A stretch of DNA of 64,000 bases, taken from NCBI RefSeq assembly GCF_037176765.1, contig NC_090025.1, positions 163,910,822-163,974,821 of the forward strand, in the 5' to 3' direction. The position numbers were made by a program, and so were the translations under genes. This DNA is from Anolis sagrei (lineage: Eukaryota; Chordata; Lepidosauria; Squamata; Anolidae). The notes beneath the pieces are model-generated. The model searched no databases, was not told the origin of the DNA, and was given only the letters and a program-made list of their open reading frames with translations. This document shows, in pieces, positions 16,806 to 28,200 of the stretch (positions are counted from its first letter, which is position 1; every line of letters begins with the position of its first letter).

Positions 16806-17084
16806 TGTGTTATTATTACTATAAATGACCCTATTTAGGGTAGACCTTATAAATGATCCTATTATGGCAGGCCTTATAAATGACCCTACTTTGAGCCTAG
16901 AAAACACACACACACACCTCTGCCCCCAATCTAAACATCTCTAAAATGGGGTATGTCTTAAAGTGTCATGTGCGTTTCTTATATATAAATACAGGGGTTT
17001 TTTTCTTTCTGTGGTCCTGATGAGATGGTGGGCGGGAGAGAAAAAGTGCATCCATGAGTCCCCATGTTGCTTACTCCTGATATA

Positions 17085-17420
17085 GAATCTTAGAGCTAGA
17101 AGAGACCCCCAAGGGCCACCCAGTTCAACCCCCTGCCATGTAAGAAGGCACAATCAAAGCACTCCCAATAAGGCAGCCTCTGCGGAAAAACCTCCACACT
17201 CCAAGGCAGCCTATGTTATTCTCCGACAGCTCTTACTCTCAGGAAGTACTTCCTATTTTTTTCAGTGAAATCTCTTTCCCTTCCATTGATCCCTTGTGCC
17301 TGGTCTCTAGAGCAGCAGAAAGTTGTTTTTTCCCTCCTCCTCAATAGGACACCCATTTAAATCTTGAAACATGGTTCTCATGTTCCCTCTCTACCATCTC
17401 TTCTCCAAGCTAAACATTCC
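17085..17420 (-). mobile_element. CR1 3' end, minus orientation
   Basis: TATAGAATCTTAGAGCTAGA AGAGACCCCCAAGGGCCACC through GGAAGTACTTCC and CTTCTCCAAGCTAAACATTC is the complement of CR1 3' UTR and ORF2 tail. Confidence 0.75.
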
Positions 17421-17424
17421 CCTG

Positions 17425-17790
17425 GAGGAAAAGAGGAAGGAAAAAGAGAAGGAAGGAAGAGAAGGATGGAAGGAAGGAAGGCTGGAAGGGAACGCAGGGA
17501 GGGAGGAAAGACAAAAGGGAAGGAATGAAGGAGAAAGAGAGGGAAGGAGGGACGAAAGAGGGAAGGAAGGATGAAAGGATAGAAGGGAAGAGGAGGGAGA
17601 AAGAGGGAAGGGAGGGAAGGAAAGAAGAGAGGAAGAGAAGAAAGGAAAGGTGGAAGGGAATAGAGGAAAGGGAAGGAAGAAGGAAAGAAGAAAGGATGAA
17701 AGGTTAGAAGGGAAGGAAGGAGAAAGGGAGGGAGGGAAGGAGAAAGGAAAGAGAGAAGGAAGGAATGATAGGATGGTGAGAGAGAGGAGG
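17425..17790 (+). repeat. Homopurine GGAA/GAAG microsatellite
   Basis: About 360 bp is almost purely A and G on the plus strand, built of GGAA, GGGA and AGAAGG units with few pyrimidine interruptions. It can be read open on both strands, but only as a by-product of composition. It could form triplex DNA and offers many GGAA (ETS-type) cores. Confidence 0.9.
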
Positions 17791-18204
17791 GCCTGAGAAA
17801 AGAGCCCTAGTGGCTGCATCCGGCCCCAGGTTTGGCCATACCTTCATTAATGTATAAGTCTAGAAATGTTAATTTAAAAAAAAGCAACCGAACATAGCTG
17901 AGTTGACTTATTCATGGGTCAGTGTGAGTACTGTACATCAGCTCTTATCACAATAGGAAGAGTGGCGAAAGGCAAGAACTTTATCTCAGTAGAACATAAA
18001 AAGCCTTAACTCCACCATGGCACCACTTCTGGCCTTTTTTAATGCCTGGGTGGGAAATGCCGGCAGTGGCCCAAGGTGGCTGGTCCTCCAAGGCGACATT
18101 GGCACTTTCCCTTCTTTGCTGAACAATTCTTGAGGGTAGTCTCCAAAACTACCCTCTACTTATACATTAGGTCAACTTATACATGAGTATATACTATACA
18201 GTAA

Positions 18205-18345
18205 ACATGTTTCTTGTTTAGACTTGGGTCCCGTCTCCAAGATGTCTCATATATGTGCAAGTATTCGAAAATCCAAAATAATCCCAAATACAGCACAGGT
18301 CTAGTCCCAAGCATTTCGGATAAGGCCTGTTCAGTCTGTAGCAGT
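18205..18345 (+). mobile_element. pogo/Tigger-like element, 3' part
   Basis: GTTTAGACTTGGGTCCCGTC, GTGCAAGTATTCGAAAATCC and GTCCCAAGCATTTCGGATAA correspond to the 3' half of an element whose 5' half appears at 39478 (GGTTGAATATCCCTTATCCA). It resembles the MER2-type family of mammals. Confidence 0.55.
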
Positions 18346-19075
18346 TTTCAAAACTTTTGTGTACTTCTGTGTTGTTTGGTGTAATAAAAACCCTCTACTT
18401 AATTTGATCATTTCTTTCTCTTTTTAGGAACATACAAACGATTGGGCTTGGAGTATTCTGCTTACTGAAGGCAGAACAGCTTCTTTTCACTTCCTGCCTT
18501 AGAAGAAACTGATCTTTCTCTGCTGCTTGGCATCTTTGCTTGGAGAAAACAGATCCTCCCTCAATAATGCAAAAATGCAGTTGATGCTACTCTTGGTCTG
18601 TTGTATTCGTTTTGGGCAACAGCAACCTGGCCTTTAATTAATTTCATACTGTTTGTCTTTTTCTGTCCTTTTAAAGGGGCAAACATATATTCAGAACTTG
18701 AGTCTTGGTTTTAGAGATATCTTTGACCAAAGGAAATGGAGGAAAAGGAGCGATGTGACGAATTCTATTTGACACTGTGATATTGGAGCCATGTAAAATA
18801 TATACCAAGGGGAGACGAGGAGAAGGGCAAAAGTATACTAAGGACAATTTCTTTGCAAGCTAAGGGAGGCAAGAGAATAGGGAGAAGAAAAATGATCCAC
18901 ATCTTAAAGTTACTTTTGCAGCCATCGAATAACGTGAACTGTTAAAGCAACAAGACTTTTACTTGGCTCAAGTGGAGTTGCTGAAAAAGAAACAGTTTAT
19001 TTGTTCTTTGCTTGTCTGATGTGTGGAGAAACACCTTATCGTCTCCCATCTTCACTGCTTATATCACAGAGGAAA

Positions 19076-22000
19076 ATGAGTTGTGTGCCATGGAAAGGTG
19101 ACAAAACCAAATCTGAAGCACCAGAAACACCACAGCAGACACCAGTGCGTATTTATCACGAAAAACAGCGTAGGGAGCTGTGTGCGCTCCATGCTCTCAA
19201 TAACGTCTTCCAGGATGGCAATGCCTTTACGCGAGATACATTGCAGGAAATTTTCCAGAGGTAGGAAAATCATGGTCTTTGTCTCCATTCTCATGGAAGA
19301 GGATGGATTGTTTGTTCTTTCATGGGTTAAATGTATGTTTTGGAAACTATAGAATTGATGGAGCAAATTAAAAAGACATCTAGGATAAAAGTACTGACTG
19401 TGAAATAGTTTACTTGTTCCCATGATTTACGGATACTTTATTAGAAATATTGCCCCCCCCCCCCCACCCCCAGGTGTAGTTTGGAGGAGTCCACATGTCT
19501 GTCTCAGTCCCAGAACAAGAATTAAAGTCTCTCTAGGTCTTATTTGTGCATGTTCTTAATATGCAAACATGAAAAATTAGATACCTGCATGTAACAATTG
19601 AGGAACCAGAGGCTGTCTCAAGTTTCCTGCTGATGGAAAATGCTGCCAGTTTATTGTATTTAATATAGGTCTTAGTATCATGTGATGAGGGTGGTTACTC
19701 ATTCTTCTCTATACTGGTAAACTGGCAGTAGTTTCCCCCACTCAGTGACTGGAGCTTCACTGTCTTTTACAAGACCTTCTGTTCTCACACATACCACTCC
19801 CTTTTCAATTATCCTGGTTGCTCGTCATCCTTTACTGTAGCTGTTGTGTGCCTTCAAATTGTTTCTGACTTATATTGGTACTTACAAAGTTGCCTTTGAG
19901 TATTCCTTGTTTAAGAAAGCCATGTGAAATTTTTTGGATTGCTGTAAATTAACAGGTGACCTGAAGGTATATGCACGACACAAGGTGATTTTCTTGACAA
20001 GTTTTGTTCAGAGGAGGTTTGCCTTCCCCTGGGGTGACAGGGTGTGATTTGCCCAAGGTCACACTAGTACATCACACCGACTCTCATATTATCATTTAGA
20101 AAAACAAAAAATAAGATTATCCCATTAAAGTTGTAAAGTTATATCATTGTAATTGTCTTGAAAACAGGGAGGCCTCCACTGAAAAATTAGATTGTAGGCA
20201 TTTACAGCCAAAATGCCCCAGCATTTTTAAGGTTACAGTTCAATGTTCACTTCATTGAGTCAATCAAATTGAAGATGCAGTGGGGGGCGAGGGATACATT
20301 AAAATGTACAGGATTTGGCTGTGTTTTTTAATGAACACAAATAGAGAACTTTTCTCAAGATGCTATATAGACTTGTGTAGTTATTAAAACAGGCTCCAGT
20401 ATCACCAGAAGTGATCTGAACTTTGTGCAGGCCATTTCTCACTCCATGAAAAAAAAATCAGATATTGATAGACTAAAACATTGTTAGGCTTTTATAATTT
20501 TAAGCACCAATTTACAACTTTTGAATTCAAATTAAATTACATTTAAATTCAAATTCTTTCTTTTTTGGATAGAGTCTCATGAACAGAGCTGCACTTTGTC
20601 CACCTCTGCTGAAAAGTTCACTGAACCCTTGAAAGCAGTATCTTTTAAAGGAATGTAATTTGGTGACAGAAAAATCAATATGAATGCTTTTATAGGTTCT
20701 TGTGGTTTTTTTTCGGGCTATAGGGCCATGTTCTAGAGGCATTTCTCCCTCTAGAACATGGCCCTATAGCCCGAAAAAACCCACAAGAACCTAGTGATTC
20801 CAACCATGAAAGCCTTCGACAATACAATGCTTTTATATTTTAAAAAAACCCTTTGATATTGCAGGGAACAGAGGAGGGAATGATTTGAACTGTCATTTTA
20901 AAATGTTTTAATCCATCTACAAGCTTATTTCTCTAATCTGTTCTGTTTCTGGCAGTCTTAAGTTTGTGCTATGTTTCATGTTCAGGTTGTCTCCTAACAC
21001 TATGGTGACACCACACAAGAAGAGCATGTTGGGAAATGGGAACTATGACGTGAATGTCATCATGGCAGCTCTTCAGACCAAAGGTTATGAAGCCGTTTGG
21101 TGGGATAAGCGCAGGTAAAGAGGGCCACATATTAGGAGAGACTTAACATTTTGGGAATGGTTCCCACCTGGTTTTATTCCTGAATGTGAGAGCTTTACTT
21201 ACCATTGCTTCCCTCCCACCCCCACCCCACTCTCTCTCTGTTCAGGGATGTTAATGTAATTGCCCTTTCTAATGTGATGGGCTTCATTATGAATCTCCCC
21301 TCAAGCCTCTGTTGGGGTCCACTGAAACTTCCTCTAAAACGGCAACATTGGATCTGTGTCCGTGAAGTGGGAGGTACCTACTACAATCTTGACTCTAAAC
21401 TCAAGGTGCCTGAATGGATTGGTGGTGAAACAGAACTCAGGTACACTGTCTGCTATTTGTAACTACGTTTGGAAGCTCTCTGCCTCTACACTCACCAGGT
21501 TCAAAAATAATTCTTGCTAAATTTCTCACTTTTTTGCTGTGAAATGCTTCAGTATGTCCACTGGGGGCATAGGGGGAATTTCCACCACATCCCTATGTTC
21601 CTAAGAGGCGTTTGGGAGCATTTTTACAGGAGCAGATGCAGCGCTCCTGCATTTCCTATCGCTTCACAGTTGCCCACCTCTGCTATATAGGATAATCTGG
21701 ATAATCTAAGCAACCACAAAGGTGAAGCATTCACAGCAAAGGGTGAGAATGGTAATTACACGCCTTAATCTGGATGTTGTCATTTTATTTTTTGAGTTAT
21801 ATGCACTAGTAATAGGAGACATTTGTCATTTTCTCTAGTTCTTTGCACCTAGTTATAATCAGATAAATGAGTTTATTTCTTGTCTTCATAAATTCTTTTC
21901 TGCTGATACTTTTTAGTGTAGGTATAAAAAACAAAACTTTGTTGCTTAGGTTTTTCTGTGTCTGAATTATAACCACTAAATGCCAACTCACCAGACAAGG

Positions 22001-22401
22001 TCCTACTTTGAGCTGTAGAAAATCTTCAAATTCAATACTTTCTGTAACTGCGAAAGTAGTTATAGAACTACATAGAACAAGAATATACATAGAACATACA
22101 TAGAACAAGAAATGACTCTCAGAGAATATATGGGTTGAGACAAAGGGAATTAATTATCTTTTAGTAGTGAGAAGTTAGATAAACAGGCCCAATGCCTTGA
22201 TTTCTAGATAAAAAGTCATAAATAATTACTATTTATATTCTGCTCATGCAGCAGCCAGTTAGCCCAATTGATATTTGCGTCTGTATTTTTCCTTTTTACA
22301 GGAAGTTTTTGAGGCATCAGTTGCGAGGAAAGAACTGTGAACTTCTTTTGGTGGTGCCTGAGGAGGTAGAAGCACATCAGAGTTGGAGAGCTGATGCATG
22401 A
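19076..22401 (+). CDS. JOSD1: Josephin-1 deubiquitinase
   Basis: JOSD1 is a Josephin-family cysteine protease that removes ubiquitin and acts at the plasma membrane. Four coding exons join in frame: 19076-19260, 20986-21114, 21246-21440 and 22302-22401 (TGA), 609 bases in all, or 202 codons, the human length. Every internal junction splits an AGG arginine codon after two bases. The catalytic cysteine is C36 in [14 protein letters not shown]; the histidine is in [13 protein letters not shown], followed by YYNLDSK holding the third active-site residue. The C-terminus is [19 protein letters not shown]. The start exon opens at about 18428, after TCTCTTTTTAG, and gives a long 5' UTR joined to the CpG exon near 13.5 kb. 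The gene looks intact and strongly conserved. Confidence 0.97.
20695..20825. mobile_element. Minimal palindromic PLE insertion, 12-bp target duplication
   Basis: The 131-bp insert lies between exact copies of AATGCTTTTATA (20683-20694 and 20826-20837). The left 48 bp is the complement of the right arm (CTCTAGAACATGGCCCTATA, GCCCGAAAAAACCCACAAG). Only the right arm carries the extra 33-bp tail AGTGATTCC...TTCGACAATAC (20793-20825). It sits in a JOSD1 intron, 160 bp before coding exon 2. Confidence 0.9.
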
Positions 22402-24580
22402 TCTGCAAAATCCCTGCCCTCACACTACAGTACTGTTCCCTCCCCTCACCAACTTCTAATGTCCTGTGATGTGGATAACGAGCACTCTTAATTCCTCTTC
22501 CCCGGAATTCTGGAGGGTTATTTTCTCCATTATGAGGGTGCAATAAGGCAGCCACAAGTCATTGTCAGGGCCAGCATGAAAGGAAAGAGTTGCTTCAACG
22601 CATAAAAGGAGAAGGAGGCAGAAGTCTGCTCTGTGCTGTTTAACTATAGTGTGATTTGAGTGAGGTGTTGGAATTTCCCCCTACTTTCCTTTTCTCCTCC
22701 ACGGTCTTAAAAGACTTTGTAGCAGGTTGAACACTACTATCTTCAGAAGTCCCCAAAGCTGGATGGGGTGGCTTCAGAGAAGGGCTTGGACAAGAATTTC
22801 CTTCCATATCCATGTCTCCCTCCAACACCAAACTACGTAGAAGAAATCTGCAAATCATATGGGTCTCTCAGGAAACTCTAGATATTCTTAGCAATGGTAT
22901 GGTGCTTGTGGACTCCTTTTTTGTAATAGTAATTGTGCCAAGAATTAGGGGATATGTAGACAAAATGGGACCACCGTTACAGAACTCTACAGGAGTCTGT
23001 GGGGTTCTTTTCTCATACTCTTTACTATAACTGTGTCCTTTTATTGGTCTGAGAATGAAAGACTGAATCATTTGGAAAAGAGATAATTAATTGATGCTTA
23101 TTTAAAAGCCTCAAGTATTTTTGTTAGGTGGGCTAGATGTAGCCTGTGTTTATTTTTCTTGTCTGTCGGTCCTGTAATTCAGGGAAAATACTCACTGTGC
23201 AGGGAATAAAATTGCAGGCTGTTTGAGGATGGAATCATGGGATGAAAAGTAAACAGAGTCAAGTTTCAGTAAGGTAGGAAGCTGATGGAAAGGCAAATTT
23301 TAATTTCCGAAGATTTATGGGGAACAGGCTCTAAAAGTTAGAGCTCTGTGGCTTCTGTAGCAGTTGTCAGTTGAGGCAGTGTGTGTAAGTAACTCTGGGT
23401 GTGAGGTGGGAGCTATTTCCAAAAGGTCGACAGTGTTGCATTCTTCTTAACTGGCAACCCACTCTTCTCACCAAATCAGTGGTGGATGAGAAGATTCTGT
23501 TAGGAAATTCATTTTCCTTGTCACCTTGTGGAGGTGTTGGGCATCGTTTATTCTTCTCAGTTACCAGATGAAATGGCATTGTGGCTGATCTTTCAATCTA
23601 TTAATTCCTCCTTGAATCCAGATTGTTCTCTTGTTGAATTTTTTACTGCTTGTTGCCAGCTTCATTTACAATAGTGTTCAAGGAACAGATAGAAGATTCG
23701 TGGTTCAGCATTTCATGTAGGGAATGTTTAGCTACAAAGGGGGCCTCCAAGGATCTCCAGCCTATCGGTTCTGAATACGAGGAAGATATAGCCCTTTTAA
23801 GCTAGCATTCCAAGTACCTATCCTCCCCTTTCATAATTCAATACTATGTAAGTGGCATCAAGCCAAATCTTGTTTATTGGCCTCTGGATAACCTGCAGGC
23901 ATTATAGTGGAAACCCAAGATGGCTGTTCTCTGCATGTACTATAGTCCAGACCTAATACTTCTATTTCAACAGAAGCCTCCCCATTCTTCTGGGCCACAC
24001 ATTCCAGTGACCAAAACCAGCTGGCAGAATTTGTACACATCTCCACACTTTTCACAAGCAGAACACCAAGCTTGCAGTTCTGCTTCTAATTTGAAGCCAT
24101 TTTTTCAAATGTTTAAATATATATATATATAAGCAGGAAAGACTATTCTCTACGCTGTCTAAAATAGCACTTTGGAGAGACTGTGTTTGCATGGAACCCA
24201 ATGGACCAGTGCACAATATGCAAATCTTTTGAAAACCTATGGCTGTTTCTGTCCTCTCTGTGTATTTATGCCATTGTTCTGTCCACATGGAAAGTAGTGT
24301 GATTCAGCAGCTCAGGAAAAGGGAACATGGGATCACACACACCCGGACCGGAGTTATGGCAAGAGGAGAGAAACCAGCTCAGTTCCATTGCTTGGGAATG
24401 GAGAAGCCCATAATTGTTTTCTTGCTTGTTTGGTTTTGTTATAGCCTTGTCTTGGGTTTGTTTACAGAGATGTATTTTGTTTATCCAAACATTAAAAATA
24501 AGAAAACCTTCCTATGTATCTTGTCACTTCATGTAATAATGAAGATATAAGGAGAAAATAAACACATGCTGGTATGAGGT
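22402..24580 (+). other. JOSD1: JOSD1 3' UTR
   Basis: This is sequence after the JOSD1 stop with no recognised transposon. AATAAA at 24557-24562 is a plausible polyadenylation signal, giving a UTR of about 2.2 kb, consistent with the long 3' UTR known for this gene. A (TA)n tract occurs at 24116-24130. The convergent TOMM22 stop is at 25255, so the two 3' ends lie close together. Confidence 0.55.
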
Positions 24581-25254
24581 ATCCTCTGAGAAAATCTTGT
24601 CCTCTACAGGTTTGAGGGAAAGTCTTAGTATTCAGCATAAAGCAAGAATGGTGTAAATTAGATCTGAAATGAAGAAAACACTTGTTTGCACTGAAACTAT
24701 TTAATACAAAAGTGCAATACTTTACTTTGATACTAATAGATTCAGCACAGATAATTAGCAAAATTGACTTTTCCTGCTTCACTTATTTTCGAAACATTAT
24801 AGGACAGAAGACTTTAATGAACACTAGATTCTTCTCCATACTATACCTGCTGGCACGTTTCCTGCATTTCTTGCTCTTAATTCTTTTGAGACAGATCTTA
24901 GATAAAGCAGGAAGGGAGCACAAGATTATTCACACAGATAACACTACTGGCTAAAGCTGGCCAGTGTTGGACTTGTCCTGAGGTGGTTTTCTGGAGGTAA
25001 GGATACCAAATAGAAGCTTCGAAAGTCCTTGCAGCAGCCGATTATAACATTGATTCAGTGGGTGTATGGGAAAATCATGACTGTCAAAAGATGAAGGAAG
25101 AAAACCCATCTCAGGAGATCCAGATTAGGGTTCTGCCTCCATTGTGAATAGGTGAATGTCCCACAAAGAAAAAAAGGCCCCAGCCTTAACCCAACAACAG
25201 TTCGAACATATGATTTCAAGCTTTCTTCCATGTCATGGCTCCAACGAAGCTTAA

Positions 25255-28200
25255 TTAAATCTTTCCAGGAAGAGGTGGCAGAGCACCTGGCATTCCTCCA
25301 GAAAGTCCTGTGTTGGGTCCTAATAAAATCTGTAAGAAATGAGAGACAGAAAAACCATAAGCAAGATCAGTAATCAAATCTAATTATTGGGCAGGATTCC
25401 CACCTTAGATCTCATGTGTCTCACAGTTCATTTGCATCCCACATGCTCATAAAAAATGAAAAACCAATGCTCCCAATTATTTTGCAGCAGTGTTATTCTT
25501 ACAAGGAGAACAAACCACTTCGCAGATTGAAGATATTTGCAGCCCCAACCCATTTAATGAGGGCAGGAAACCAACTAGGGCCAAGACCAAACTCCTATCA
25601 ATGAGGAGGGCAATGTTCTTGAGTACCATTTGGGAACAAGGCAGGAATATTAGCTCAATGAAAGGTGAGAAGGATAAAAAATATGATTCTTGGTAAATGA
25701 GAAGACAGGATTACATGCATTCTGGTTAGGAAGCCTCAGCCAGCTGTCATCACACAAATGCTTTGCACTTAAAAGAGAAAAGCCTTTGCTCCTGAAAGCA
25801 CTTAAAGCCAAGGATCTAAGCCAAGTCAATCAGCATAAATGTTTTGTACTCAGCTAAATACCGTTGATCACCAGTATACAGAATGGAGGTTAATAACGAG
25901 AAAAGAAGCAAAGATCCAAATATTAATCCTATCTTGAACCAACAACAGTAGCAACTGAAAAACACTATAATAAAGGATAAAATGTGAATATGCATGGATG
26001 ATCTGGATTGCATCTATCAATGATAGGTAGGCAAACTGAAGCCTTAAAACATATGACCCATCAGCATTGTTTCAATGCTCTCTAGCCTCCAAATGTCTAG
26101 GATCATGCTTTTTTCCAGGCAAAAAAGGATGGACCACCTTTTTTATATATATACCTCCAGGACTGGAGATTAATCTTTCAGTAGTCATAAGATTCCCCTA
26201 CACATTTTAAGAAGGGGGAGAAGAAATTTCTCAAAATTAGAAGTAAACTTTCAGCCACTTGTGGGTTCTTTTCTTTTTAGGCATTTGGTGTTGCCCTAGA
26301 GCAGTGGTTCTCAACCTGTGGGTCCCCAGATGCTTTGGCCCACAACTCCCAGACATCCCAGCCAGTTTACCAGCTGTTAGGATTTCTGGGAGTTAAAGAC
26401 CAAAACATCTGGGGACTTGCAGGTTGAGAACCACTGCCCTAGAGGGTCCTAGGACAAGATATTGCCCCAGAGATTCTCCAGTTTCCCACCCCTGACTACT
26501 CTTGGAGTAAGCTGCAGTTTGCTTTTTGCTATCAAAGGGTTTGTGGTCCATGTGTATGCAGAAGAAATGATACAGATGTAGAACTATATCAAATAAAACT
26601 AGTTAACTGGATGATGTGACAGTTAATCATGGGTTGTCTTCAGCGGTTATGCTAGACTGAGGATAGGAGATCCATAGATGAAAGGAATTCACTGTATCAA
26701 ATTATTGAATTGTTGCACTAGAACTGTTGAATTAAAAGACAAGACAATATAAAGCTCACCTGCCGCTGTTGCATCTGCTGCTGCTGCTCCATCTGCAGTT
26801 TCTCAGTTTCAAAAACAACAGGGAGAACTAGGATCATGAAAGAAGTTGTCCCAATCCACAGAGCTGCCCTGGAGAATCTTTAGGGAGGAAAGGTCAAAAG
26901 CAAAATGTTTTCTGTTGTTGCTTGAATAAATACCTCAGGTCTGAAACAGACCCGAGGTATTCCTTCATATAGCCACATCTGAACCTTATGCTATTTCCCT
27001 TTTCACCATTGCATTTTTGCCTCAAATTACAACTACTCCATAATACCCATCCCTGAAAATTAAAAATCACTCTATGCCTTCTCATCTTGACCTACTGACA
27101 TGCCATCAGTAAGGAATTAATAAATGGAGGCATAACATATAAAAGCTGCTCAATACTTGTATTACAATTAGATTATCTTGAAAATAAAACATTTCTAAAT
27201 TTTAGATTGGAGATAAGCTGATAGTTTGAAGATGGTCTGTCACAAAAGTTCAGCCCTCATGCACCCTTAAAATGTGCTATGAAAGTCTTGGAAATCCTGC
27301 ATTTGGCACAGAAATGGGGGGAGAGAAGAAAATTCCAATTCACACTGTACTGGATATGGAGAGGCTTCACTGGATTCTGACCCAGGAAAACTGCAAGTCA
27401 CATGCTCTAACTTGTCCTGTGTCGAAGTTTTCGAATCCACAAAAACCCATGGACTTAAATGCCAGATAACTTCATCAAACATTACAAAATGATTTTAGGC
27501 AAATTCGGCAATATTTTTGTTAAATATTTCCACAATATTTTACACAAAATATTGTGGAAATAAAATGCTTAGTAATTAGCATTTAACTTCCCAAGACCAC
27601 AGCAAATACACAAGTTTTAAAACTAATGCATAAAGTTGTAAACAACTTGGGATCAAATTATCTGAAAGAATACATTTCCTTGTACGGGAAACCTGTACCA
27701 CATGAACAGTCCTGAAGGTGCCCTTCCTACTGGACTACAATCTCCATTTACTAATAGCAACATGGAAATGGATCCTTCTCTGTACTCTCCACCATGTTAA
27801 AAGGGCCAGTAGAATGCTCTTTCAAATCAGAAGTAACCAGAAGTAACTCAGACAGGCCCAAATGTGGCAGAAAATTCCCTTACATCTGCTACAGGCATTT
27901 TAGAACAAAAAGTGAAAAGAAATAGCCATAACATGAGCATAGTAGCTTCATGTGGCCAATAGGCTGTACTTTGCCCAGTCCTTCTTTAAATTCTAATGCT
28001 TTAAAATTATCTTCTCAAGCATAACTTTCCTTAACAGAAGATATGTAGGTTTCAAGCAAATTACAGATTATTGTTTTCCATTTTTAAGAGACAAACATAC
28101 ACACACACATTAGTAACAATTAATAGAAGATAATCCCATGAAGGCAGGTAGAATAATGGTCTGAGTGTTAAGACTATGACTATGGATGCTGGTGTTCAAA

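Noticed and set aside
17371-17819. Long open frames of Glu/Lys/Arg or Ser/Phe/Pro
   Set aside because: A composition effect of the homopurine tract; a tract without T on one strand lacks stop codons.
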